The translations under genes and the position numbers were made by a program. The notes under the pieces are model-generated. The model did not search any database and was not told where the DNA came from. It worked only from the letters and a program-made list of their open reading frames with translations. A stretch of DNA of 64,000 bases from Falsiroseomonas bella. GTDB taxonomy: Bacteria > Pseudomonadota > Alphaproteobacteria > Acetobacterales > Acetobacteraceae. Shown here piece after piece: positions 1-8,408 of the stretch. Where the stretch lies: positions 434,001-498,000 of the forward strand of contig NZ_QGNA01000005.1 in assembly GCF_003173615.1 (NCBI RefSeq). Direction: 5' to 3'. Each line of letters begins with the position of its first letter. Position 1 is the first letter of the stretch.

Positions 1-2
1 CC

Positions 3-374
3 CCGCCGCCGCCGCCGGTGGTGCCGGCCGCCGCGCCGGCCCCGGCGCGCACCTTCCTGGTCTTCTTCGACTTCGACCGCGCCAACCTGACCGAGCGCGC
101 GCGGCAGATCATCGCCGAGGCGGCGAACAGCTCGCGGTCGGCCGGGGTGACCCGGATCGAGGTGTCGGGCCACACCGACACGGTCGGCTCCGCCAGCTAC
201 AACCAGGGCCTGTCGGTGCGCCGCGCCAATGCCGTGGCCGCCGAGCTGGAGCGGCTGGGCGTGCCGCGCTCCTCCATGGTCATCCAGGGCTTCGGCTTCA
301 CCCGCCTGCTGGTCCCGACCGGGCCGGGCGTGCGGGAGCCGCAGAACCGGCGCGTCGAGATCGTGCTGCGCTGA
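3..374 (+). CDS. OmpA C-terminal-domain protein, 5' end missing
   Basis: The open frame runs in from the left edge as a proline-rich stretch and continues as an OmpA-like peptidoglycan-binding domain. The diagnostic core is visible: FFDFDRANLT at the start of the domain, then VSGHTDTVGSASYNQGLSVRRA, read as GHTDTVGS plus NQGLSVRRA, and the closing NRRVEIVLR. Such domains anchor outer-membrane or periplasmic proteins non-covalently to peptidoglycan. The GTG at 18 is only the first start-like codon inside the window; the proline run before it is in frame, so the true start almost certainly lies upstream and the full architecture (barrel, lipoprotein or linker) cannot be seen. A strong intrinsic terminator follows 30 bases after the stop. 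Confidence 0.9.
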   Translation, partial: PPPPPVVPAAAPAPARTFLVFFDFDRANLTERARQIIAEAANSSRSAGVTRIEVSGHTDTVGSASYNQGLSVRRANAVAAELERLGVPRSSMVIQGFGFTRLLVPTGPGVREPQNRRVEIVLR

Positions 375-403
375 CGCGCGGCGCGAATCGCGAATCCGAC
401 CGA

Positions 404-429
404 GGGGGCGCCGAAAGGCGCCCCCTTTT
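404..429 (+). terminator. Rho-independent terminator after the OmpA-domain gene
   Basis: A perfect 9-bp stem, GGGGGCGCC (404-412) and GGCGCCCCC (417-425), with a GAAA loop is followed by TTTT. The rest of 375-710 has no convincing gene; it holds the structured leader described separately. Confidence 0.9.
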
Positions 430-656
430 GCATGTCCGCATGCTCCGCGGCCCCGCGCTTCGCGCTTGACGCCGGGAGGGAGGCGAGACCAGACGGGCGC
501 GGACCGGCACCGCGCCTTCATCTGTGCCGGACTCCTGAGCCGACGCCGCAACCGTTGCCTAAACAGTCGGCACTCGCCTCATCGGCGGACAAATTCGCAC
601 GCACTCACCTGTTGATTGCCCTGTCCACGGGCGGTACATGCAATGTCCGAGGAGTT

Positions 657-708
657 AAGCGCCAGGCGGCCATGACGGTCGGTCCTTCGGGACCCTGGAA
701 AGGCGCTT
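657..708 (+). promoter_or_regulatory. Structured leader enclosing the ribosome-binding region of the DUF1194 gene
   Basis: AAGCGCC (657-663) can pair with GGCGCTT (702-708), which lies 2 bases before the ATG at 711. Between them is a perfect inner hairpin, GGTCC-TTCG-GGACC (681-694). The purine-rich ribosome-binding stretch (about 697-703) sits between the inner hairpin and the outer 3' arm, so folding would restrict access to it. Pairing is seen in the sequence; a regulatory role is inference. Confidence 0.4.
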
Positions 709-710
709 GC

Positions 711-1481
711 ATGATCCTCCCCTCCCCGGTCGCTTCCCGCCTCCGCCGCCGTTCGCTCCTCGGCGCCGCGCTTGCGGCCCCGCTGCTGCTCACCACCCGC
801 GCGCGGGCCAGCGAGCAGGAGCCGGTGGATGTCGAACTCGTCCTCGCCGTGGATGTGAGCCGCTCGGTGGACCAGGAGGAGCAGGAGCTGCAATTCGCCG
901 GCTATGCCGCCGCCTTCCGCGACCCGAAGCTGATCGAGGGCATCGCGGGCGGTCCGCTCGGCCAGATCGGCGTGACGATGTTCACCTGGTCGGACTGGCA
1001 CATCCAGGAGATGGTCGTGCCCTGGACGAAGATCGACGGCGCCGCGGCCGGGGAGCGCGTGGCCGCGACGATCGATGCGGCGCCGCGGCGCGCCTGGCTC
1101 TACACCTCGATCTCCGGCGCGATGGACTACGCCGCCAGGCTGTTCGGCCAGCGCTACGAGGGCACGCGCAAGGTCGTGGACATCTCCGGCGACGGCGTGA
1201 ACAACTCCGGCCGGCCGCTGGCCGATGCGCGGGCGGATGCGCTGGAGAAGGGAATCGTGCTGAACGGGCTGGCGGTGCTGGACCGCACGCCGCAGCCCTG
1301 GTCGGCCGGCCTGCCGCCGCTCGACGACTACTACAGGACGGAAGTGATCGGCGGGCCGGGCGCTTTCCTGATGGTCGCCGAAGGCTTCGACGCCTTCGAG
1401 ACGGCGGTGAAGCGCAAGATCATCCGCGAGATCGCCGCCGCCCCGCCGCCCGGGCCGCTGGTGGAACGCGCATTCGCCTGA
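711..1481 (+). CDS. DUF1194 family secreted von Willebrand A-like protein
   Basis: The 256-residue product begins with an arginine-rich N-region (RLRRRSLLG) and a hydrophobic segment ending near ARASE, which is a Tat- or Sec-type export signal. The mature part opens with VDVELVLAVDVSRSVDQEE, where DVSRS is the metal-binding (MIDAS) motif of von Willebrand A domains, followed by GVTMFTWSDW and DISGDGVNNSG, as in DUF1194 proteins. These are exported proteins of unknown function, possibly binding a partner through a metal ion. The frame is open upstream to 432, but the ATG at 711 is chosen because the export signal follows directly and GGAAAGG precedes it. It stands alone between the OmpA-domain gene and the RTX cluster. 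Confidence 0.85.
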   Translation: MILPSPVASRLRRRSLLGAALAAPLLLTTRARASEQEPVDVELVLAVDVSRSVDQEEQELQFAGYAAAFRDPKLIEGIAGGPLGQIGVTMFTWSDWHIQEMVVPWTKIDGAAAGERVAATIDAAPRRAWLYTSISGAMDYAARLFGQRYEGTRKVVDISGDGVNNSGRPLADARADALEKGIVLNGLAVLDRTPQPWSAGLPPLDDYYRTEVIGGPGAFLMVAEGFDAFETAVKRKIIREIAAAPPPGPLVERAFA

Positions 1482-1676
1482 GGCGCCCGGCAAGTCCCGG
1501 CTGCGCGCCGCGGGTATGGGCCGACCGTTCGGAGCGGGTGCATCGCAGGGTCGCGCTCCGGGGCCGACCAGCCTGGCGCGGCCTGTGCCTGGGCGGCGGA
1601 ACGCGAAGCCGTTCCGCCCGGTTGACCGATTCTTTAACGTTCCGCCCGCACGCAATTCCGGCAGGATCGCTCCCGC

Positions 1677-3641
1677 ATGGCGACCATCACCGGCACCGAG
1701 GGTGCCGACACCATCACTTCGGCCACGAACAGCGCCGACGGCCCGACCGCCACGGGCAGCAACGATCGGATAAACGGGCTTTCGGGCGATGATCGGCTCG
1801 CCGGCGGCGGCGGCGCGGACACGCTCGTCGGCGGCAAGGGCCGCGACACGCTGCTGGGCGAGGACGGCAACGACCGCGTCGCGATCGCCGGCGAGTCCCT
1901 CATCGAGATCGACGACATCGACGGCGGCCCCGGGCGCGACACGCTGGACCTCAGCGCCTGGGGCACCCTGCACTTCCTCCGCGTGGATCTCGTCGCCAAC
2001 CAGGTCCAAGGCGGCCTCGAAGCGAACCTGCTGGTCGTCGTGGCCTTCCTTGCCGCGGGCACCATCGAGAGCGCGATCGGAAGCGGCTTCGACGACGTGA
2101 TGGTCGGCGACAACGATGCCAACGTGTTCGACGGCCGGGCCGGCGCCGACACGCTGCAGGGCGGCGCCGCCGCGGACACGCTCTACGGCGATTCCGGGAA
2201 CGATCTGCTCGAGGGCGGCACCGGGAATGACAGCCTCCTCGGCCAGTCCGACGCCGACACGCTCGACGGTGGCGCGGGGGTGGACTGGGCCGCCTATGCC
2301 GGGCTTGCTCTGGCGCTGGGCGTGACGCTGGCGGCCGACGGAACCTCGGTCACCTCGGGTGCGGCCGAAGGCGACGTGCTGATCGGCATCGAGCATGTCC
2401 AGGGCGGCGGCGGGGCGGATACGCTGGTCGCCGAGGATCCCGGCGCCAACCTGCTCCTGGGCGAGGTCGGCAACGACGTGCTGGGGGGCGGCGCCGGCGA
2501 CACGCTGATCGGCGGCGGCGACTCCGACACCTACATCCTGCTCGACCCGGGCGTGACGATCGTGGAGTCGGCCCAGGCCCGCGTGCGCGACCGCGTCGAG
2601 AGTCCCTTCGACTTCACGCTCCCGACCGAGGTCGAGGACCTGCTGCTGACCGGCACGGCCTATTTCGGGCGCGGCAACACCGCGGACAACGGCATCACGG
2701 GCAATGGCCGGGCCAACCTGCTGGTCGGCGGGGACGGCAACGACACGCTGGATGGCGGTGCGGGGGCCGATGTCATGTTGGGCGGCGCGGGCTTCGACCT
2801 GTTCCGGGTGGACCACGCGCGCGACGTGGTGCTGGACGAGCCGGATGCGCCCGGCCATGTGGTCGCCACGCTCAACTGGGTGCTCGGCGCGGATCTCGGC
2901 CCGCTGATGCTGTCCGGCCTGCTGGCGCGCGCGGGCACCGGCAATGCGCGCGACAACCTGCTGGTGGGCAGCGAGGCCGCCAACCGCATCTTCGGCCAGG
3001 GCGGCGCCGACACGGTGCAGGGCGGCGAGGGCAACGACCTGCTGCGCGGCGGCACCGGCAACGACCGCGTCGAGGGCGGGATCGGGCGCGACACGCTGCA
3101 TGGCGATGCCGGCGCCGACACGCTCGTCGCGGGCAGCGACAACGCGGCGCTGAATGGCGGGGCGGACGACGACGTGCTGATCGGCGGGGCGGGCGCGGAC
3201 CTGCTGAACGGCGGCGGCGGCGCGGATGCCTTCCACCTTGCGGTGGACACGCTCGCCGTCGATCGCGTCGGGGATTTCAGCGCCGCGGCGGGCGACCGGC
3301 TGGTGGTGTTTGGCACCGGGCTCGCGGCCGGCGCGCTCGATCCGCTGGCCTTCGCGGCCAATACCTCCGGCCTCGCCACCACGGCAGAACAGCGGCTGAT
3401 CCACGAGACCGACCAGGGTCGGCTGTGGTTCGACGCCGATGGCAGCGCCGCGGTCGAAACCCGCATCCTGGTCGCGACCTTCACCGGCAACCCTCACCGC
3501 CGCGGACATCCTGGTCGGCTGACGCGGCCGCCACCGGCAAGGTGCAGGGGGCGGGCGGCTTGGCGTGCCGCCGCGCGGGCGGTTAACCTCGCCCCCGCAA
3601 CGACCGGAGATGCGAGGGCGGCGGGGTGGCCTGGGCGATGA
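1677..3641 (+). CDS. RTX-A: calcium-binding repeat protein with frameshifted C-terminus
   Basis: The 654-residue product is built largely of nonapeptide repeats of the GGxGxDxLx type (for example GGGGADTLVGGKGRDTLLG), which bind calcium as a parallel beta-roll after secretion. From about residue 375 it carries the family module FDLFRVDHARDVVLDE, then NWVLGADLGPL, and a closing domain ending RLWFDADGSAAVETRILVATFTGNP. In RTX-C and RTX-D this last block continues with V-T-A-A and ends within a few residues. Here five bases (GGCGG in the paralogues) are missing around 3490-3495, so the frame shifts, the ancestral stop at 3520-3522 is bypassed and about 40 arginine/proline-rich residues are added. 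The extension overlaps the next gene. Type I secretion is likely for the family, but the shifted tail loses the usual tip. Confidence 0.85.
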   Translation: MATITGTEGADTITSATNSADGPTATGSNDRINGLSGDDRLAGGGGADTLVGGKGRDTLLGEDGNDRVAIAGESLIEIDDIDGGPGRDTLDLSAWGTLHFLRVDLVANQVQGGLEANLLVVVAFLAAGTIESAIGSGFDDVMVGDNDANVFDGRAGADTLQGGAAADTLYGDSGNDLLEGGTGNDSLLGQSDADTLDGGAGVDWAAYAGLALALGVTLAADGTSVTSGAAEGDVLIGIEHVQGGGGADTLVAEDPGANLLLGEVGNDVLGGGAGDTLIGGGDSDTYILLDPGVTIVESAQARVRDRVESPFDFTLPTEVEDLLLTGTAYFGRGNTADNGITGNGRANLLVGGDGNDTLDGGAGADVMLGGAGFDLFRVDHARDVVLDEPDAPGHVVATLNWVLGADLGPLMLSGLLARAGTGNARDNLLVGSEAANRIFGQGGADTVQGGEGNDLLRGGTGNDRVEGGIGRDTLHGDAGADTLVAGSDNAALNGGADDDVLIGGAGADLLNGGGGADAFHLAVDTLAVDRVGDFSAAAGDRLVVFGTGLAAGALDPLAFAANTSGLATTAEQRLIHETDQGRLWFDADGSAAVETRILVATFTGNPHRRGHPGRLTRPPPARCRGRAAWRAAARAVNLAPATTGDARAAGWPGR

Positions 3642-4320
3642 CACCTACATCGTCGAGAGCACGGAAACCCGCGTGCTGTCCGATGCCGGCGGCTTCGACG
3701 TCGTCACGGCCAGCGTGTCCTTCCGCATGGCCCCCGGGCTCGAGACGCTCAGCATCGCCGGTAACACCGGCGTGACCGCCACCGGCAATGCCGGCGACAA
3801 TTGGATCAGCGGCAACAACGGCAACGACCGCCTGCTCGGCCGCGCCGGCGCGGACAATCTGAACGGCCAGGACGGCGACGACCTGCTCTTCGGCGAGGAT
3901 GGCGCCGACACGCTGCTCGGCGGCACCGGCACGGACCGCCTGCTCGGCGGCGCCGGGAACGACCAGCTCGACGGCGGCAGCGGCGCCGATCTGCTGGCCG
4001 GCGGCGACGGTGCGGACCAGTTCCGCATCGAACTGGGCAGCCCGCCCGACGCCGCCGACCGCATCACCGATTTCGACCGGCTGGAAGGCGACCGCATCCT
4101 GCTGCTCGGCACCGGGCTGCCCGGCGGCGCGCTCGATCCCGCCGCCTTCCGCGCGCATGCCTCCGGCCTCGCCAACGCCGCGGGCCAGCGCGTGCTCCAC
4201 GAGACCGACAGCGGGCGCCTGTGGTTCGACCCCGATGGCAACGGGGCGGCGCCGCGGCAACACGTGGCGGTTCTGACCGACACGCCGGCGCTCACGGCTG
4301 CGGAGATCTGGATGGCGTGA
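3610..4320 (+). CDS. RTX-B: short RTX protein, probably N-terminally truncated
   Basis: The frame encodes GGLGDDTYIVESTETRV, then a beta-strand linker and about ten GGxGxD repeats, then DRITDFDRLEGDRILLLGTG and a tail ending LTAAEIWMA. The sequence GGLGDDTYIVE normally occurs inside RTX proteins, after an N-terminal repeat block, and the MAxIxGT-type start found in RTX-A, C and D is absent. The ATG at 3610 is the best local start, though GGAG touches it and the open frame extends to 3565. It overlaps the frameshifted end of RTX-A. It could be a functional short secreted protein, since the C-terminal tip is intact, or the surviving 3' part of a larger gene fused to new upstream DNA. Confidence 0.65.
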   Translation: MRGRRGGLGDDTYIVESTETRVLSDAGGFDVVTASVSFRMAPGLETLSIAGNTGVTATGNAGDNWISGNNGNDRLLGRAGADNLNGQDGDDLLFGEDGADTLLGGTGTDRLLGGAGNDQLDGGSGADLLAGGDGADQFRIELGSPPDAADRITDFDRLEGDRILLLGTGLPGGALDPAAFRAHASGLANAAGQRVLHETDSGRLWFDPDGNGAAPRQHVAVLTDTPALTAAEIWMA

Positions 4321-4409
4321 CGGACGGCCGCGCGGCCCCGCTTGGCGCTTGCGGTCTCAACCATGGCGCGAGACATTCACCGCCTGGGAATGCGTGATCG
4401 GGGCGAGCG

Positions 4410-7400
4410 ATGGCGAACATCAAGGGCACGGCAGGCAACGACACCCTCTCCGATGGTGTCACCGCGATCGGCCAGCCTTTCGCCTCGGACGAGGCCGATC
4501 TCATCGAAGGGCTGGACGGCAATGACAGCCTGGTCGGCGCCGGCGGTGGCGACACGCTGGAGGGCGAGGCCGGCGCGGACACGCTGATCGGCGGCACCGG
4601 CAACGACCTGCTGCGCGGCGGCGCCGACAACGACACGCTGAGCGGCAACGAGGATGCCGACACGCTGGTCGGCGGCCCAGGCGCGGACCTGCTGCATGGC
4701 GGGGCGGGGCGCGACCTGGTCAGCTATGCCGGCGCCGCCGCGGGCGTTCGCGTGCATCTCGCCCTGCCGAGCTTCAACACGGGCGACGCAGCGGGCGACG
4801 GCTTCTTCGATGTCGAGAACCTGCTCGGCTCGTCGCATGCCGACACGCTGATCGGCGATCCGAACGACAACGTGGTCGACGGGGCGGAGGGCCATGACAG
4901 CCTCTCCGAGCAGGGTGGCGCCAACACGCTGATCGGCGGGACGGGCAATGACAGCCTCACCGACGCTTTCGGCAACAGCCTGCTGCTGGGCGGCGACGGC
5001 AATGACAGCCTGGTCGGCACGCTCGGGGCGGACACGCTGGATGGCGGGGTGGGCGCCGACACGCTGGACGGCGGCGGCGACGTGGACTGGGCCAGCTATG
5101 GCGCCGCGACGCTCAGCGGCGTCTCCGCCTTCCTCGGCGACGCGGCCGCCAACCAGGGCGATGCGAAGGGCGATGTCTACCTCGCCATCGAGAATCTCAG
5201 CGGCAGCATCCGCGCCGACGCGCTCGGCGGGAACGCGCAGGCGAATGTGCTGCTCGGGCTCGGCGGGAACGACACACTGACGGGTGGCGGCGACAACGAC
5301 ACGCTGGATGGCGGCGACGGCGAGGATGCGCTCGACGGCGAAGAGGGCGCGGACAGCCTGGCCGGCGGCACGGAGCGCGACCGCCTGAAGGGCGGCGACG
5401 GCAACGACACGCTGGAGGGCGGCGAGGGCAACGACACGCTGGACGGCGGGAACGACGCCGACAGCCTGGTCGGCGGCGAAGGCGCCGATGCGTTGAACGG
5501 CGATGCCGGGAACGACGTGGCCTTCGGCGATGCGGGCAACGACTCCGCATCCGGCGGCGGCGGCAACGATGTCATGCTCGGCGGCAGCGGCGACGACTCG
5601 CTCGACGGCAATGACGGCGACGACTACCTCTCTGGCGAGGACGACGACGACAGGCTGCGCGGCGGCGTCGGGCGGGATGTGCTGGTCGGCGGCACGGGCA
5701 ACGACACGCTGGAGGGCGGGGACGATCCCGATACGCTCGAGGGCGGGATCGGCAATGACAACCTCAATGGCGGGCTGAACGCGGATTCGCTGATCGGCGG
5801 GCCCGGCGACGACACGCTGTTCGGGCAGCGGGATGTCAACTGGCTGGATGGCGGCGAGGGGGACGACCGGCTGCTCGCCTTCGGCGTCGATGATTTCGGC
5901 GACGCGACCTTCGAATATTTCGATGGCGGCAGCGGGCGCGACACGCTCTCGCTCGTCGCTTCGGCGCAGACCTTCTACGACGCCGGCGGGCCGCTGCAGA
6001 CGACCTTCCGGCGCGCCGCCGATCTCGGCACGCTGACCGTGATCTTCTGGGGCAGCGACGCGTCCGGCCAGTTCACGTCGAACTTCTCGTTCGGCGTGAT
6101 CAAGGCGGAGGGCGGTCTCTCCACGATCGAGAACCTGGAGGGCAGCGCGATCGCGGACGCGCTGACCGGCGACGGGCAGGACAACCATCTGCGCGGCCTG
6201 GCCGGCGACGACACGCTGATGGGCGGCGCCGGCGCGGACACGCTCGATGGCGGCAACGACAGCGACCTCGCCAGCTACGCGAACGCCGCCGCGGCCATCC
6301 TGCTGTCGCTCGGCACGCCCGCGCTGAACACCGGCGATGCGGCGGGCGACGTGCTGACCGGCATCGAGACCGTGCTCGGCAGCGCGCATGACGACACGCT
6401 GCTCGGCGCGGCGGCGCGGGACTGGCTCGAAGGCGGCGGCGGCAACGATTCGATCGCGGGCGGCGCTGAGGCGGACGTGCTGCTTGGCGGCGACGGCGCG
6501 GACACCATCCGCGGCGGCTTCGACGGCGACAGCCTCGACGGCGACGAAGGCGACGACCTGATCCTGCTGGACGGCGCGCTGGAACTCAGCAGGGCCTCCT
6601 TCAGCAACATCGCGCGCTTCGCGGGCAACGACACGCTCTCCCTCGCGGAGGCACCGCTCGAGATCTTCACCGGCGCCCGGATGCTGCCGATCCTCCTGTG
6701 GGAGGTGAACTTCGACACGGGGCTCTACAGCCTCCTGTTCTCCGACGCCTTCGTCGATCTCGGCAGCTTCCAGTACGACGAGGAGGACGGCGCGGCGCCC
6801 TTCGCGATGGTGATCGGCAGCGCGATCGCCGATCGCCTGGTGGGCAGCGTTGCGGGCGACCACCTGCGCGGCGCGCAGGGCGACGACACGCTGCGCGGCC
6901 GGGACGGCGCCGACACGCTGGAAGGCGGCGCCGGCGCCGACACGCTGGAGGGCGGCGACGGCCTGGACATGGCGAGCCATGCCGGCGCGGAGACCGGTCT
7001 CGTCGCCGATCTCGCCAATCCCACGCTGAACACGGGCGATGCGGCGGGCGATTCCTATGACGGCATCGAGGGGCTGATCGGCTCAGCCTTCGCCGACACG
7101 CTGCGCGGCGATGTGGGCGCCAACCGCCTGCTCGGCGGCGAGGGCGAGGACAGCCTGGAAGGCGCCGCGGGCGACACGCTGGATGGCGGCGAGGGCAGCG
7201 ACACCTATCGCCTGCTGAGCGCCGGCGCGCTGATCCAGGACAGCGGCGCCGAGGGACGCGACCTGCTGCTGACCGGCATCGCGCTCACAGAGCTGCCGGA
7301 GGGCGTGGAGGACCTGATGCTGCTCGGCGCGCTGCGCCACGGCATCGGAAACGCGCTCGGCAATGTCATCACCGGAAACGGCGCGTCGAACATCCTGGAC

Positions 7401-8201
7401 GGGGGCGAGGGCGACGACACGCTGGACGGCGCGGGCGGCGCCGACGTGCTGATCGGCGGCGCCGGCTTCGACCTGTTCTTCGTGGACAATGCGCGCGACG
7501 TGGTGGTGGACGAGACGGACGCGCCCGGCCATGTCGTCGCGACGCTGAACTGGGTGCTGGGTGCCGATCTCGCGATGCTCACGCTGGCCGGCGCGACGGC
7601 GCGCGCCGGCACCGGCAATGCGCGTGACAACGAGTTGGTCGGCAGCGTGGCGGACAACCGGATGTTCGGCCAGGGCGGCCGGGACACGGTGGAGGGCGGC
7701 GCGGGGAACGACGTGCTGCGCGGCGGCACCGGCAACGACTCCCTCGAGGGCCAGGTCGGGCGCGACACGCTCCACGGCGATGCCGGCAACGACACGCTTC
7801 TGGCCGGCACCGACAATGCGGCGCTGAACGGGGGTGGCGGCAATGACGTGCTGGTGGCCGGCGCGGGCGCGGACCTGCTGAGCGGCGGCGGCGGCGGCGA
7901 CGAATTCCACCTGGCGGTGGACACGGCGACCGTGGACCGCGTGGTGGATTTCAGCGGCGCGGCGGGCGACCGGCTGGTGATCTACGGCACCGGGCTGTCG
8001 GGGGGCGTGATCGACCCGCTGGCCTTCGCGGCCAACACCTCCGGCCTTGCGACGACGGCGGATCATCGCCTCGTCTACGAGACCGACCAGGGACGGCTGT
8101 GGTTCGACGCGGATGGCAGCGATGCCGCCGAAAGCCGCATCCTTGTCGCGACCTTCACCGGCAACCCGGTCGTGACCGCGGCGGAGATCCTGATCGCCTG
8201 A
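4410..8201 (+). CDS. RTX-C: large calcium-binding repeat protein (1263 aa)
   Basis: The product starts MANIKGTAGNDTL and consists almost entirely of GGxGNDTL-type nonapeptide blocks, broken by three longer beta-rich inserts that recur internally (ASYANAAAAILLSL, ending in LNTGDAAGD-type loops at about residues 105-135, 625-660 and 850-885). The last 220 residues match RTX-A and RTX-D: FDLFFVDNARDVVVDE, NWVLGADLAML, TVDRVVDFSGAAGD, then ATFTGNPVVTAAEILIA. The family is exported unfolded by type I secretion and folds in external calcium. No catalytic domain is visible, so an adhesin, S-layer-like or matrix role is the most that can be proposed. It lies 89 bases after RTX-B. Confidence 0.9.
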   Translation: MANIKGTAGNDTLSDGVTAIGQPFASDEADLIEGLDGNDSLVGAGGGDTLEGEAGADTLIGGTGNDLLRGGADNDTLSGNEDADTLVGGPGADLLHGGAGRDLVSYAGAAAGVRVHLALPSFNTGDAAGDGFFDVENLLGSSHADTLIGDPNDNVVDGAEGHDSLSEQGGANTLIGGTGNDSLTDAFGNSLLLGGDGNDSLVGTLGADTLDGGVGADTLDGGGDVDWASYGAATLSGVSAFLGDAAANQGDAKGDVYLAIENLSGSIRADALGGNAQANVLLGLGGNDTLTGGGDNDTLDGGDGEDALDGEEGADSLAGGTERDRLKGGDGNDTLEGGEGNDTLDGGNDADSLVGGEGADALNGDAGNDVAFGDAGNDSASGGGGNDVMLGGSGDDSLDGNDGDDYLSGEDDDDRLRGGVGRDVLVGGTGNDTLEGGDDPDTLEGGIGNDNLNGGLNADSLIGGPGDDTLFGQRDVNWLDGGEGDDRLLAFGVDDFGDATFEYFDGGSGRDTLSLVASAQTFYDAGGPLQTTFRRAADLGTLTVIFWGSDASGQFTSNFSFGVIKAEGGLSTIENLEGSAIADALTGDGQDNHLRGLAGDDTLMGGAGADTLDGGNDSDLASYANAAAAILLSLGTPALNTGDAAGDVLTGIETVLGSAHDDTLLGAAARDWLEGGGGNDSIAGGAEADVLLGGDGADTIRGGFDGDSLDGDEGDDLILLDGALELSRASFSNIARFAGNDTLSLAEAPLEIFTGARMLPILLWEVNFDTGLYSLLFSDAFVDLGSFQYDEEDGAAPFAMVIGSAIADRLVGSVAGDHLRGAQGDDTLRGRDGADTLEGGAGADTLEGGDGLDMASHAGAETGLVADLANPTLNTGDAAGDSYDGIEGLIGSAFADTLRGDVGANRLLGGEGEDSLEGAAGDTLDGGEGSDTYRLLSAGALIQDSGAEGRDLLLTGIALTELPEGVEDLMLLGALRHGIGNALGNVITGNGASNILDGGEGDDTLDGAGGADVLIGGAGFDLFFVDNARDVVVDETDAPGHVVATLNWVLGADLAMLTLAGATARAGTGNARDNELVGSVADNRMFGQGGRDTVEGGAGNDVLRGGTGNDSLEGQVGRDTLHGDAGNDTLLAGTDNAALNGGGGNDVLVAGAGADLLSGGGGGDEFHLAVDTATVDRVVDFSGAAGDRLVIYGTGLSGGVIDPLAFAANTSGLATTADHRLVYETDQGRLWFDADGSDAAESRILVATFTGNPVVTAAEILIA

Positions 8202-8408
8202 GCGGGACCGGCGCGTCGCCCCGGCCGCGCACATCCCGGCCGTGCGGCGGCGGCTGCGCCGCCGACCGCCGCCGGCCCGGAGCGGAGGTTCCGCACCGGC
8301 AAGTTGCAGAGTCGCGCATGTGTTTTCCGTCATACGGCCGTTTGGGCAGATGACGTTCCGTTTCGCCGGGCCTAGCCTTTCCGCAGCATCGTAACGGTTC
8401 GGCGCACC

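Noticed and set aside
579-3644. 1021-codon open frame antisense to RTX-A, with similar ones at 4377-6980 and 7083-13199 antisense to RTX-C and RTX-D
   Set aside because: These frames arise because GC-rich nonapeptide repeats leave no stops on the opposite strand. Their products are monotonous (AAVQRVGAG-like), resemble nothing, and the sense strands encode clear calcium-binding repeats.
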